Shown in pieces: positions 43,391 to 52,275 of a stretch of DNA of 52,275 nucleotides; positions within the stretch are counted from its first letter, which is position 1, and the number at the start of each line of letters is the position of its first letter. The position numbers and the translations under genes are program-made. The notes under the pieces are model-generated. The model searched no databases. It saw only the letters and a program-made list of their open reading frames with translations, and was not told the origin of the DNA. This DNA is from Streptomyces sp. SM11 (GTDB taxonomy: Bacteria; Actinomycetota; Actinomycetes; Streptomycetales; Streptomycetaceae). The stretch spans positions 1 through 52,275 of the forward strand of contig NZ_NEUE01000116.1 in NCBI RefSeq assembly GCF_002910905.1, written 5' to 3'.

Positions 43391-44542
43391 TTGTCTTTCT
43401 CTTCTCTCTCCGCTCCCTCCCCCTCGCACCCGCTGGCTCCGTACGGCTGGGACGAGGACTGGGCGGCTGCTTTCTCCCCGTACGCCGAGCAGGGGTTCGT
43501 GCCGGGGCGGGTCGTGCGGGTGGACCGCGGTCAGTGCGACGTGATCACCGCTGACGGCCCCGTACGCGCCGACACCGCGTTCGTGGTGCCCCGTGACCCG
43601 ATGCGGATCGTCTGCACCGGCGACTGGGTGGCGCTCGACCCGGACGGCGACCCGCTGTTCGTCCGTACGCTGCTGCCCCGCCGCACCGCTTTCGTCCGCT
43701 CCAGCTCCTCGGAACGGTCCGAGGGCCAGGTGCTCGCCACCAACATCGACCACATCGCCATCTGTGTCTCGCTCGCCGTCGAGCTGGACCTCGGCCGCCT
43801 GGAGCGCTTCCTCACGCTCGCCCTGTCCAGCTCCAGCGGCGCCGCGCTGCTCGGCGACGGCCACGACACGGGCCACCGCCCGGAGCCGATCGTGCTGCTG
43901 ACCAAGGCGGACCTGGTGCCCGACGCGGTCACCGTGTCCCACCTGGTCCAGGACATCGAGGCGATCGCCCCCGGTATCCAGGTGCTGCCCGTCAGCTCCA
44001 CCACGGGCGAGGGGCTCGACGTTCTCGGGGCCGTCGTCTCCGGCGGCACGTGCGTGCTGCTCGGGATCTCCGGAGCGGGCAAGTCCACCCTGGCCAACAC
44101 CCTGCTGGGCATGGACGTGATGGAGGTGCGGGCCGCCCGTGACGTCGACGGCAAGGGCCGGCACACCACCACGACCCGCAACCTCCTGCTCCTGCCGCAC
44201 GGGGGTGTCCTCATCGACACCCCCGGCCTCCGCGGGGTCGGCCTCTTCGACGCCACGACCGGGGTCGGCGAGGTGTTCTCCGAGATCGAGGAGCTGGCCG
44301 GGCGGTGCCGGTTCCACGACTGCGCCCACAAGGCGGAGCCGGGGTGCGCCGTCCTCGGGGCACTGGCGGACGGAGTCCTGGCCGAGCGGCGGCTCGACAG
44401 CTACCGCAAGCTGATCCGCGAGAACCAGCGGATCGCCGCCAAGACCGATGCCCGGATGCGTGCCGAGATCCGCCGGGACTGGAAGCGCAAGGGCGCGGAG
44501 GGGCGCGCGGCCGTGCAGGCCAAGCGCGGCCGGGTGCGGTAG
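43391..44542 (+). CDS. rsgA: ribosome small subunit-dependent GTPase A
   Basis: This 383-residue circularly permuted GTPase assists late 30S maturation. An OB-fold region comes first. The permuted order is then visible: G4 LTKADL (about residues 170-175), G1 GISGAGKST (225-233) and G3 DTPG (276-279). A C-terminal zinc site has CRFHDCAHKAEPGC near residue 310. The TTG at 43391 is chosen because GAAGGG precedes it and the N-terminus MSFSSLSAPSPSHPLAPYGW is family-like. A short upstream ORF in its leader may modulate expression. Confidence 0.93.
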   Translation: MSFSSLSAPSPSHPLAPYGWDEDWAAAFSPYAEQGFVPGRVVRVDRGQCDVITADGPVRADTAFVVPRDPMRIVCTGDWVALDPDGDPLFVRTLLPRRTAFVRSSSSERSEGQVLATNIDHIAICVSLAVELDLGRLERFLTLALSSSSGAALLGDGHDTGHRPEPIVLLTKADLVPDAVTVSHLVQDIEAIAPGIQVLPVSSTTGEGLDVLGAVVSGGTCVLLGISGAGKSTLANTLLGMDVMEVRAARDVDGKGRHTTTTRNLLLLPHGGVLIDTPGLRGVGLFDATTGVGEVFSEIEELAGRCRFHDCAHKAEPGCAVLGALADGVLAERRLDSYRKLIRENQRIAAKTDARMRAEIRRDWKRKGAEGRAAVQAKRGRVR

Positions 44543-44614
44543 CCGGGGCGGCCCGGCTCGACGTCCGAATTCCGCGAGTGCGGCGGCCCCGGCTGCCGCA
44601 CACTGGACGGTGTG

Positions 44615-45988
44615 ATGGACGAACGGACCAGGTACGAGGCGGTGAGCAGCCGTGACGCACGGTTCGACGGCGCGTTCTTCTTCGCCGTCGTGACCACCGG
44701 CATCTACTGCCGGCCGAGCTGCCCCGCCGTCACCCCCAAACGCGCCAACGTGCGCTTCTACCCCACCGCCGCGGCGGCCCAGGCGGGTGGCTTCCGGGCC
44801 TGCCGCCGCTGCCGCCCGGACGCGGTGCCCGGCTCCGCCGAGTGGAACGTCCGCGCGGACGTCGTCGGCCGGGCCATGCGGCTGATCGGCGACGGCGTCG
44901 TGGACCGTGAAGGCGTCCCCGGGCTCGCCGGACGGCTCGGCTACAGCGCCCGGCAGGTCCAGCGCCAGCTCAACGCCGAGCTGGGCGCGGGGCCCGTCGC
45001 CCTCGCCCGGGCCCAGCGCTCCCACACTGCCCGGGTGCTCCTCCAGACCACCGGGCTGCCGGTCACCGACATCGCCTTCGCCGCCGGGTTCGCCAGTGTC
45101 CGGCAGTTCAACGACACCATCCGGCAGATCTACGCCCGCACCCCCAGCGCCCTGCGCACCGAGGCCGGTACGGGGCTCGGCGGCGGACGCCGCGAGGGGA
45201 TGCGGGCCGGCATCCCGCTGCGGCTCGCCCATCGGGGCCCGTACGCCGCCGCCGCTCTGTTCGACCTGCTGGCCGCCGAGGCGGTCGTCCGGATCGAGGA
45301 GGTGGTGGGCCGGCCCGGTCACCGCACCTACCGGCGCACCCTCCGCCTGCCGTACGGGACGGGGCTCGTCGCGGTCGACGAGGCGTCGCCCGGCGGCCCC
45401 TGGCTGGAGGCCCGGATCCAGCTCACCGACCTGCGCGACCTGACCACCGCCGTCCAGCGGGTGCGCCGCCTGCTCGACCTGGACGCCGATCCGTACGCCG
45501 TGGACGAGGCGCTGGCCGCCGACCCCCGGCTCGCCCCGCTGGTCGCCGCCCGCCCCGGGCTGCGCTCGCCGGGCGCGGCCGACCCGGAGGAGGTCGCCGT
45601 ACGGACCCTGGTGGGGCACGCGGACGCCGGGGACCTGGTCGAGCGGTACGGGAAGACGCTGGACGTGCCGTGCGGCGGGCTCACCCATGTGTTCCCGGAG
45701 CCGGACGCGCTCGCCGGTTCCGCCGAGGACCCGGCGCTCGCGGACCTGGCCACCGCGCTCGCCGACGGCCGGCTGCGGCTGGACGCCGGGGCCGACCGGG
45801 ACGAGGCGGAACGGACGCTGCTGACGCTGCCCGGGATCGGCCGGCGCACCGCCGCCCTGATCCGGATGCGGGCACTCGGCGATCCCGACGTGGACCCGTA
45901 CGGAACGCCGGGCGCACAGCGGTGGCGGCCCTGGCGGTCCTACGCCGTACGCCACCTGGAAACGGCGGGAGCGGCTGTCCCGGGCTGA
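44615..45988 (+). CDS. Ada-AlkA fusion: methyl-acceptor/AraC/3-methyladenine glycosylase-like
   Basis: This 457-residue fusion starts with an Ada metal-binding domain whose four zinc Cys are Cys32, Cys36, Cys63 and Cys66 (GIYCRPSCPA, RACRRC), matching E. coli Ada Cys38/42/69/72. An AraC-type HTH follows (about 88-190), then an AlkA N-domain and the HhH-GPD region. The HhH motif LPGIGRRTAALIRMRALGD is present, but the segment after it reads DPDVDPYGTPGAQRWRPW. The usual FLPTDLGVR-type stretch with the catalytic Asp is missing, and the C-terminus is short. Base excision may be lost while sensing and regulation remain. The ATG at 44615 is preferred over GTG 44612. Confidence 0.88.
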   Translation: MDERTRYEAVSSRDARFDGAFFFAVVTTGIYCRPSCPAVTPKRANVRFYPTAAAAQAGGFRACRRCRPDAVPGSAEWNVRADVVGRAMRLIGDGVVDREGVPGLAGRLGYSARQVQRQLNAELGAGPVALARAQRSHTARVLLQTTGLPVTDIAFAAGFASVRQFNDTIRQIYARTPSALRTEAGTGLGGGRREGMRAGIPLRLAHRGPYAAAALFDLLAAEAVVRIEEVVGRPGHRTYRRTLRLPYGTGLVAVDEASPGGPWLEARIQLTDLRDLTTAVQRVRRLLDLDADPYAVDEALAADPRLAPLVAARPGLRSPGAADPEEVAVRTLVGHADAGDLVERYGKTLDVPCGGLTHVFPEPDALAGSAEDPALADLATALADGRLRLDAGADRDEAERTLLTLPGIGRRTAALIRMRALGDPDVDPYGTPGAQRWRPWRSYAVRHLETAGAAVPG

Positions 45989-46012
45989 CTCCGGCCGACG
46001 GGTGCGCCCCGG

Positions 46013-46495
46013 TCAGGCCCAGAGCACCACGCCCAGCCAGGCCCCCGCCGCCAGCAGGCAGCAGAACAGCTCCACCAGCACCGCGTAGCCCGTCGCCCGC
46101 ATCACCGAGCGCACCGAGGCCCAGCCCGCGCCGCGACTGCCGAGACGCAGCCGCTCCGCGCCGAAGATGGCCCCCACGTACCCGAGGATCCCGCCCACCA
46201 CGGGCACCACGAAGAAGCCCACGATCCCCGCGACCCCGCCGATCATCAAGGTCCGGTGGGGCGCCCCCGACTCACCCGGGCGACGCGGCGGCAGCAGCGG
46301 TTTGAGGGCCTGGTTCAGCAGCATCAGCGCCGTCGCGCCGATCAGGACACCCCAGGCGGCCGGCGTCACGTCCGTCAGCGCCCACCACAGCACCGCCGCC
46401 CAGACGATCGCCTGACCCGGCACGCCCGGCACCAGCACCCCGACCAGACCCAGCAGCATGACCAGGCCCACGGCGACGAGCAGCCACACACTCAT
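46013..46495 (-). CDS. DUF456 family membrane protein
   Basis: This 160-residue integral membrane protein has about four to five hydrophobic segments, with the family start LVGVLVPGVPGQAIVWAAVL (about residues 17-36). The Gly-rich segment GGVAGIVGFFVVPVVGGILG is near 87-106, and a C-terminal helix is VLVELFCCLLAAGAWLG. The function is unknown. It is convergent with the Ada-AlkA gene (24 bp between stops) and appears monocistronic. Confidence 0.88.
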   Translation of the reverse strand: MSVWLLVAVGLVMLLGLVGVLVPGVPGQAIVWAAVLWWALTDVTPAAWGVLIGATALMLLNQALKPLLPPRRPGESGAPHRTLMIGGVAGIVGFFVVPVVGGILGYVGAIFGAERLRLGSRGAGWASVRSVMRATGYAVLVELFCCLLAAGAWLGVVLWA

Positions 46496-46575
46496 CTGAC
46501 CAGCCTGCCGGAGAGTGGCCCGCTCCGCCCGTCAGGGCATCCCGGCCACCCGCGGCGACCTGCGCCGATGCCACC

Positions 46576-47568
46576 TCAGGCCGATTCGGTACGGGCCACC
46601 CAGCCACGCTCGTACGCGTGCCAGCCCAGCTGGAGCCGCGTCGAGACCCCGGTCAGCTCCATCAGGCCCTTGACCCGGCGCTGCACGGTCCGCAGCCCCA
46701 GATCCAGCTGCTTGGCCACACTGGCATCCGTCAGCCCCGCCAGCAGCAGCGAGAGGATCTCCAGGTCCGTCGGGTCCGGCCCGGCCCCGTCCTCGCGCAC
46801 CCCGCCGCCGCCCTCGCCCAGCCGCAACGGCATCGCCTCCCGCCACACCGCCTCGAAGAGGCCCATCAGTGACTCCAGCAGACCGCTGGCGTGCACGACC
46901 AGGGCGGCGGGCTCCTCGCCGCGGCCGGTCAGCGGGACCATCGCGAGGCTTCCGTCGGCGATCACCAGCTTCGTCGGCACCCGGTCCACCACCCGGCACT
47001 GCTCGTCCCGGCTCAGCGCCGCCGACAGCTCCAGGATCCCGAACGGCATCGACAGCACCTCGCGCTCCACCACCACCCGGTAACTCACCCCGCGCGAGGT
47101 GGCCCGCTCCTCCGACTCGTTCTCCATCCCGGTCACCGCGATCGGCTTCCCCGTCACCAGGGCGCAGACCTCGGACGCCGCCCCCAGCTGCAGCTGGTGG
47201 AAGCGCTGCGCGACGGCGCTCGCCCCCGTCACCACCTCCACCAGGTCGTGCACCGCCGGTTCGCTCGCCTCGGCCCGGTACTCCTCGGCGAGCAGCGCGG
47301 ACGCCAGCTCCGCCTGCTCCAGCTCGTGCCGCTGCTGGATCAGCAGCGCGCCCAGCGCCACCCCGGGCGGCGCGGCCACCCAGCGGCCCGGCCGGGCCGA
47401 GGACTGGGCGGCCAGACCGTGCTGCTCCAGACGTCGCAGTACGCGTTCGGCGTCCGCGTCGGACAGCGCCAGCCGGTGCGCGAGATCGGTGAGCTCCGCG
47501 GCTCCCGCCGCGACGAGCGCGCGGTACGCGGCTTCCTGTCTCTCGTCGAGACCTATGGCCCCCAGCAT
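46576..47568 (-). CDS. HTH regulator: TrmB-like N-terminus, LuxR-type C-terminus
   Basis: This 330-residue regulator has an N-terminal TrmB-like winged helix (MLGAIGLDERQEAAYRALVA, ELTDLAHRLALSDADAERVL). A central sensor-like region and a C-terminal LuxR-type HTH follow (DPTDLEILSLLLAGLTDASV, AKQLDLGLRTVQRRVKGLME), about residues 262-325. The ATG at 47568 follows GGAGG by 8 bases; a second ATG at 47601 is less well placed. It is divergent from the S8 protease gene with 209 bp between. This regulator/protease pairing recurs in Streptomyces, so control of the protease is a fair inference. Confidence 0.85.
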   Translation of the reverse strand: MLGAIGLDERQEAAYRALVAAGAAELTDLAHRLALSDADAERVLRRLEQHGLAAQSSARPGRWVAAPPGVALGALLIQQRHELEQAELASALLAEEYRAEASEPAVHDLVEVVTGASAVAQRFHQLQLGAASEVCALVTGKPIAVTGMENESEERATSRGVSYRVVVEREVLSMPFGILELSAALSRDEQCRVVDRVPTKLVIADGSLAMVPLTGRGEEPAALVVHASGLLESLMGLFEAVWREAMPLRLGEGGGGVREDGAGPDPTDLEILSLLLAGLTDASVAKQLDLGLRTVQRRVKGLMELTGVSTRLQLGWHAYERGWVARTESA

Positions 47569-47777
47569 TCTCCGACCTCCCCGGATGTGGTGATCGCGCA
47601 TCACGGCGCCCTCGCGGCGGGTCCCGGGTGGCGGGAAAGGGCCACGGCGTAAACCCGCCGCGCACATCATCCCCTGTACCCCTGGCCCCTCTGACACTGT
47701 GGCGCCACCGCAGCACCAACAACCTCTGAGATGCAGTCTCTTGGGCTGCTTTGATCCGGATTGACCTGGGGAGAGCG

Positions 47778-50700
47778 ATGCGCCCGATATCGCGTACGGC
47801 ACTCGGAGCGGCGACCGCCGCCGTGCTTGCCGTCACCGTCGTCGCACCGTCCGTGGCAGCGCCACCGGGCGGACGCGACGCACCGAGACCGATCACCGGC
47901 ACTCCGGCCGCCGCCACGGCCACGAAGCCCGTCACGCTGACGCTCGTCACCGGCGACACCGTGCTGGTGACCACGGACGCCTCGGGCGCGTCCGCCGCCA
48001 CCGTCCTGCCCCGCGAGGACGGCACCGTCCCCCTCGTCCAGACCCGGCAGTCCGGCGCGGACCTGTACGTATACCCCGAGTCCGCCGTCCCCGCGCTCGC
48101 CGCGGACACCGTGGACGAGGAACTGTTCAACGTCACCGGGCTCATCCGCCAGGGCCACGACGACAGCCGCACCGACTCCGTCCCGCTGATCGCCACCTAC
48201 ACCGGCGACACCGCCCGCCGCGCCCCTCTCACCCCGCGCGGGGCCGAGCGCGGAGCGGCCCTCGACGTCATCGGCGGAATCGCGCTGAAGGCCGACAAGA
48301 AGCGGGCCGCCGACTTCTGGGCCGACCTCACCGCCTCCCGCTCCAGGTCGGGCTCCGGTCTCAAGAAGCTCTGGCTCGACCGCAAGGTTCAGGCCAGTCT
48401 CGACAAGTCGACGAAACAGGTCGGCGCGGACCTCGCCCGGGCCGCCGGCTACGACGGCACCGGCGCCAAGGTCGCCGTCCTGGACACCGGGGCCGACGCC
48501 GAACACCCCGACCTCCAGGGCCGGGTCACCGCCTCGGAGAACTTCACCGACTCCGACAGCACCGACGACCGCCGGGGCCACGGCACCCACGTCGCGTCCA
48601 CCGTCGGCGGCTCCGGCGCAGCGAGCGACGGGAAGAACAAGGGCGTGGCGCCCGGCGCCGACCTGATGGTCGGCAAGGTCCTCAACGACAGCGGATCCGG
48701 CGCCGCCTCCTGGATCATCGCGGGCATGCAGTGGGCCGTCGACAACAAGGCCGACGTCGTCTCCATGAGCCTCGGCAGCGCGGAACCCACCGACTGCACC
48801 GACCCGATGAGCCTGGCCGCCGAAGAGCTCGGCAAGAACAAGGACACCCTCTTCGTCGTCGCCGCCGGAAACCTCGGCCCGTCCCTGAACACCGTCTCAT
48901 CACCCGGCTGCGCACCCGGTGTGCTCACCGTGGGAGCGGTCGACCGCGACGACTCCACGGCGAACTTCTCCAGCCGAGGCCCCGCGATCGGCTCGCACAC
49001 CCTCAAGCCCGAGATCGCCGCGCCCGGCGTCGCCATCTCCGCCGCCGCTGCGGGCGGCCGGGGCTCACAGGCGTACCGGTCCATGTCCGGTACGTCGATG
49101 GCGACCCCGCATGTCGCGGGTGCCGCGGCCGTGGTGAAGCAGCGTCACCCCGAGTGGACCGCCCAGCAGATCAAGGCGGCCCTCGTCTCCTCGGCGCAGA
49201 GCGCCGTCCCCGGCGATGTGCGCGAGACCGGAGGAGGCCGTCTCGACGTCGACCGCGCGATCCGTACGCCCGTACTCGGCGCGCCCGCCGTGCAGGGCGG
49301 CACCTTCAACTGGCCGCAGGACAAGAGCGACCGCACCACGGTCGCCGTGCCCTACACCAACACGAGCGGCAAGCCGGTCGCGCTCTCGCTGAAGGTCGCG
49401 GGCGTCACCGGCAACGACGGCTCGGCCATCGGGTCCAAGGTCGCCCCGCTCGGCCGGAAGTCCGTCACCGTGCCGGCTGGGGAGACCATCGAGGTCCCCC
49501 CCGCTCTCGACCCCGACGCCCGGCTGACCGCCGCCCAGTACGGCGACGTCACCGGCCGCGTCCTCGCCAGGGCCTCCGGGGGAGTGACGGTCTCCACCCC
49601 GTTCTCCCTGTACGTCGCGCCGGAGACCGTCACCCTGCGCGTCAAGCTCGTCGACCGCACCGGCAAGCCCGCCGACGGCGCCTCCTCGGTCGACCTCATC
49701 GGCACCGACAACGCATCCGGCGAACGCCGCTTCAACGAGGGCGCCAACGACCAGACCTACCAGGTCCGGCCCGGCGCGTACTTCGTCTCCAGTTTCATCG
49801 CCTCGCCCGACACCGCTGGCGCGACGGGCCGACTCGTGGGCTCTCTCGGCTATCTGGCGCGCCCCCAGCTGAACGTCACCAAGGACACCACCCTCGTCCT
49901 GGACGCCCGCGAGGCGCACCGTCTGAAGGTGCGGACCGAGGACAAGGCCGCCGAGACACGCGGCGCGACCCTCGCGTTCGGGCGCTCCTGGGACGACACC
50001 TGGCTGCACTCCGGGTCCATCGCCGGCAATGAGCTGATCAAGGACTACCTGGTCGACGTCCAGGGCAAGGCGCGTGACGGGGACTTCGAGTTCGCCTCCT
50101 TCTGGCGTGCCTACGCCCCGCAGATCCAGAAGTTCTCCCTGGTCGGCGGCGCGGCCCTGCACCCCCGGCCCGCCACCACGGGCTCGGTCAACCTGGACGG
50201 CGTCGGCCGGGCCGAGGTCGTCGACGCCGGAGCGGGCAGCGCCGCTGAACTGGAGGCCGCCGGAGCGAAGGGCCGGATCGCCCTGGTGAAGGTCGGCGAC
50301 GACTCCGCGGGCGTCCTGGCCCAGGCGCGGGCCGCGCGGGCAGCCGGGGCGACGGCACTCCTGGTGCACCGTCCCTCGGCCGGCGCCTGGAAGCCGTCCA
50401 TCGGCTACGGGGCGGCGCCCCTTCCGGTTCTCGGACTGCGGGCGGACGAGGCCGCCGTGCTGCGGAAGGCCCTCGGCAAGGGGAGGGCGGAGGTCTCCTG
50501 GACGGCCACGGCCGTGAGCCCGTTCGTCTACAACCTGTCGTTCCCGGAGAAGGGGCGGATCACCTCGGACCGTACCTACAAGGTCCGTGACAGGAAGCTC
50601 GGCTCGGTCGTCTCCACTCATGAATCCATGGGCGTGGCCGCCGACTTCGTCGACACGCTGCTGGTCTCCCGCCCCTACGGCGCGAGCTTCGGCGCGTCCT

Positions 50701-51545
50701 CGCTCGCCGTGGTCGCCGCCCCCGGAAAACGCACCGAGTACTACACGGCGGGGGACACCGTCTGGCAGAAGATGCTCTCCTCCAGCTTCCCCTGGGGCGA
50801 GCTGATGACGGGCAGCGCCCGTACGTACAAAGCAGGTCGGGCCACGACGGAGGAGTGGTACCGGGGCCTGCTGGTCCCCGGCGCCCCGCGCGACGCCGAA
50901 GGTGTGGAACTGCTCGCCGGTGAGCGCCGGGACAATGTGATCGGCGTCGCCCCGGCGTTCATGACCGACTCCGAACACATCGGCCAGCAGAGTTCGTTCG
51001 GTGACATCGGCAACATGCGGCTCAAGCGTGGGGGTGAACTCGTCGGCCAGAGCGGCTATCCGTTCGGCGCCTTCGCCGTGCCCGCCGAGGACGCGGCGTA
51101 CGAACTCACCATGATGACCACGAAGATCGGCTCGCCCGCCGAGGTCTGGAAGCGGTCCACACGGACGGAGACCACCTGGGCGTTCCGTTCCGAGCGGAAG
51201 CCGGATGTGGAGTCGCAGGGTCTCCCGCTGCTCTTCCCGCGCTACGACGTGCCGTCGGACGCGATGAAGACCCTGCCCGCGGAGAACGGCCAGATGATCG
51301 GGCTCGGCGCGACCGGGCACGCCGGATACACCCCCGGCAAGCTCACCGGTGCGAAGGTCTCCTTCAGCTACGACGACGGCGAGACCTGGCACACGGCCAC
51401 CACCGCGCGGCAGAACGGCCGCTGGACCGCGACCGTCGGCCACGCGGACGCGACCGGGAAGTCCGTCACCCTGCGGACGGAACTGAGCGACGCGAACGGC
51501 AACTCCGTCGTCCAGACCGTCAACGACGCCTACGTCGTGCGCTGA
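47778..51545 (+). CDS. large secreted S8 family serine protease (subtilisin-like)
   Basis: This 1255-residue secreted protease has a signal peptide ending ...APSVAA (about residue 28), then a propeptide to roughly residue 215. The catalytic triad is complete: Asp236 in VAVLDTGADAEH, His268 in RGHGTHVAS, Ser440 in GTSMATPHVAG, with oxyanion Asn365 in VAAGN. Long beta-rich C-terminal domains follow, including a PA-like segment near residues 810-900 (GRIALVKVGDDSAG). The ATG at 47778 follows GGGGAGAG. It probably degrades extracellular protein for nutrition or development. Terminators follow the gene. Confidence 0.94.
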   Translation: MRPISRTALGAATAAVLAVTVVAPSVAAPPGGRDAPRPITGTPAAATATKPVTLTLVTGDTVLVTTDASGASAATVLPREDGTVPLVQTRQSGADLYVYPESAVPALAADTVDEELFNVTGLIRQGHDDSRTDSVPLIATYTGDTARRAPLTPRGAERGAALDVIGGIALKADKKRAADFWADLTASRSRSGSGLKKLWLDRKVQASLDKSTKQVGADLARAAGYDGTGAKVAVLDTGADAEHPDLQGRVTASENFTDSDSTDDRRGHGTHVASTVGGSGAASDGKNKGVAPGADLMVGKVLNDSGSGAASWIIAGMQWAVDNKADVVSMSLGSAEPTDCTDPMSLAAEELGKNKDTLFVVAAGNLGPSLNTVSSPGCAPGVLTVGAVDRDDSTANFSSRGPAIGSHTLKPEIAAPGVAISAAAAGGRGSQAYRSMSGTSMATPHVAGAAAVVKQRHPEWTAQQIKAALVSSAQSAVPGDVRETGGGRLDVDRAIRTPVLGAPAVQGGTFNWPQDKSDRTTVAVPYTNTSGKPVALSLKVAGVTGNDGSAIGSKVAPLGRKSVTVPAGETIEVPPALDPDARLTAAQYGDVTGRVLARASGGVTVSTPFSLYVAPETVTLRVKLVDRTGKPADGASSVDLIGTDNASGERRFNEGANDQTYQVRPGAYFVSSFIASPDTAGATGRLVGSLGYLARPQLNVTKDTTLVLDAREAHRLKVRTEDKAAETRGATLAFGRSWDDTWLHSGSIAGNELIKDYLVDVQGKARDGDFEFASFWRAYAPQIQKFSLVGGAALHPRPATTGSVNLDGVGRAEVVDAGAGSAAELEAAGAKGRIALVKVGDDSAGVLAQARAARAAGATALLVHRPSAGAWKPSIGYGAAPLPVLGLRADEAAVLRKALGKGRAEVSWTATAVSPFVYNLSFPEKGRITSDRTYKVRDRKLGSVVSTHESMGVAADFVDTLLVSRPYGASFGASSLAVVAAPGKRTEYYTAGDTVWQKMLSSSFPWGELMTGSARTYKAGRATTEEWYRGLLVPGAPRDAEGVELLAGERRDNVIGVAPAFMTDSEHIGQQSSFGDIGNMRLKRGGELVGQSGYPFGAFAVPAEDAAYELTMMTTKIGSPAEVWKRSTRTETTWAFRSERKPDVESQGLPLLFPRYDVPSDAMKTLPAENGQMIGLGATGHAGYTPGKLTGAKVSFSYDDGETWHTATTARQNGRWTATVGHADATGKSVTLRTELSDANGNSVVQTVNDAYVVR

Positions 51546-51629
51546 AGCGGCCCGCCCGCCGGGCCGCCGAACCGGTGATCGGCTGAGCGTACGAACGGCT
51601 GGAACGCCGACATGCCGATCACTTCGACC

Positions 51630-51677
51630 GGTCCGCCGGGCGTCCTTCCCGTGGAGGGTGGGGCAGCCCGGCGGACC
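51630..51677 (+). terminator. terminator downstream of S8 protease
   Basis: GGTCCGCCGGGC (51630-51641) and GCCCGGCGGACC (51666-51677) form a 12-bp perfect stem, and TGTTTA follows. A smaller hairpin GCGGCCCG/CGGGCCGC lies at 51547-51567 directly after the stop codon. Confidence 0.7.
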
Positions 51678-51742
51678 TGTTTACGGGCCACTTTTTCCTG
51701 ATGTCCCGTTTTCGGGCCGCCTCCGCGGTGGACAATAAGGGC

Positions 51743-52275
51743 ATGAGTCAACAGGGGGAGAAGCCCGCCGCCCACGAGGACGACTGGTGGCGCAAGCTGT
51801 ACGACGAGACCGCGCCGGACACGGGTCCCAGCATTGCGGCCGACAGCCTCGACGACCGCTTCGACTCCGTGTCGAACACGGTGAGCAGGCCGGTGGACGG
51901 CCACCGGGACACCGTGTGCGAGACCGTCCGGGACCCGTACGCGGTGGCGTACGAGGACCCGTACGCGGACCGGTACGAGGAAGCGGACGCCGACCAAGCC
52001 GACCACTACGAGGTCCCGTACGCGACGGATGCGTACCGGCCGCCGGAGCCGAGCCGGCCCGTGGTGGCACAGCGGGAACCGGACCGGGTCCCGGATCCGG
52101 TCCCGGACGCGGACACCGCAGTGGTCCCGGGACCGGCGGCAGCCCCGGACCCAGGTCCGGACGCGGCAGCGGACCTGGCCCAGACGGCGGCTCCGGTCCC
52201 GGTCCCGGCCCCGGCGGCGGACGCGGATCCGGTCCCGGCGGCGGGCCTGGGCTCGGCGGCGGACCTGGGCTCGGC
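51743..52275 (+). CDS. N-terminal part of a Pro-rich protein, possibly PP2C-type phosphatase
   Basis: An ATG at 51743 opens a frame with no stop to the window edge (177 codons). It begins MSQQGEKPAAHEDDWWRKLY and contains SLDDRFDSVSNTVSRPVDG. A Tyr/Asp/Glu-rich stretch and then a long Pro/Ala/Asp-rich low-complexity region (PDPVPDADTAVVPGP and similar) follow. From memory, Streptomyces proteins with this start carry a protein phosphatase 2C domain further on, but that domain lies outside the window, so the assignment is tentative. No signal peptide is seen. Confidence 0.7.
   Translation, partial: MSQQGEKPAAHEDDWWRKLYDETAPDTGPSIAADSLDDRFDSVSNTVSRPVDGHRDTVCETVRDPYAVAYEDPYADRYEEADADQADHYEVPYATDAYRPPEPSRPVVAQREPDRVPDPVPDADTAVVPGPAAAPDPGPDAAADLAQTAAPVPVPAPAADADPVPAAGLGSAADLGS

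Overview
The window is high-GC actinobacterial chromosome, almost certainly Streptomyces. The evidence is GC-ending codons throughout, frequent GTG/TTG starts and leaderless starts behind TAnnnT -10 boxes. Streptomyces marker families are also present: chaplins, rodlins, a SAV2148-type HEPN protein, DUF5949 and a mycothiol-dependent nitroreductase relative. No tRNA, rRNA, insertion sequence, CRISPR array or prophage gene was seen.

Region by region. 0-5 kb: treX and treY on the minus strand, degrading alpha-glucan towards trehalose; treZ is not in the window. 5-8.2 kb: SAV2148-family protein, DnaQ-like exonuclease and an aminoglycoside-phosphotransferase-fold kinase. 8.3-11.5 kb: a complete carbohydrate ABC importer (two permeases and a lipoprotein). 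11.5-15 kb: a macrolide-type glycosyltransferase behind a 14-bp palindromic operator, DUF1697, an NTF2-like protein and an Rv2466c-like thiol protein. 15.1-24.6 kb: an assimilatory sulfur operon on the minus strand, reading leader peptide, sulfite reductase, Zn-ribbon protein, cysH, cysC, cysD, cysN, sulfonate/taurine-type ABC importer, sirohydrochlorin chelatase. It covers sulfate activation, APS reduction, sulfite reduction, siroheme supply and organosulfur uptake. 24.7-31 kb: GNAT acetyltransferase, GAF-domain regulator, AidB-like acyl-CoA dehydrogenase divergent from a YihY membrane protein, an AraC-type regulator with a damaged 5' end, and a VOC protein. 31-38 kb: an aromatic/dicarboxylate module (catI/catJ-type 3-oxoadipate CoA-transferase, 3-hydroxyacyl-CoA dehydrogenase, thiolase, LysR regulator, FAD monooxygenase) whose members converge on 3-oxoadipyl-CoA.

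38.2-42.4 kb is the most distinctive part: a developmental cell-surface locus. It holds a wall-anchored chaplin with one chaplin domain on a (PPVDE)n stalk, a short chaplin, three rodlins and a small unknown secreted protein. Two rodlins share a 336-bp block differing at only two bases although their signal peptides and flanks differ, which points to recent gene conversion or duplication. 42.5-52.3 kb: DUF5949, rsgA preceded by a well-translated-looking 23-codon upstream ORF, an Ada-AlkA fusion that seems to have lost the segment carrying the glycosylase catalytic Asp, DUF456, a LuxR-type regulator divergent from a large secreted S8 protease, and the start of a Pro-rich protein cut by the window edge.

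Other regulatory signals are a cysteine-ending leader peptide for the sulfur operon, a symmetric -10 box apparently serving two divergent leaderless genes, matching LysR boxes in two promoters, and SigBldN-like promoters before two rodlins. All assignments come from reading sequence and motifs; no database search was run.
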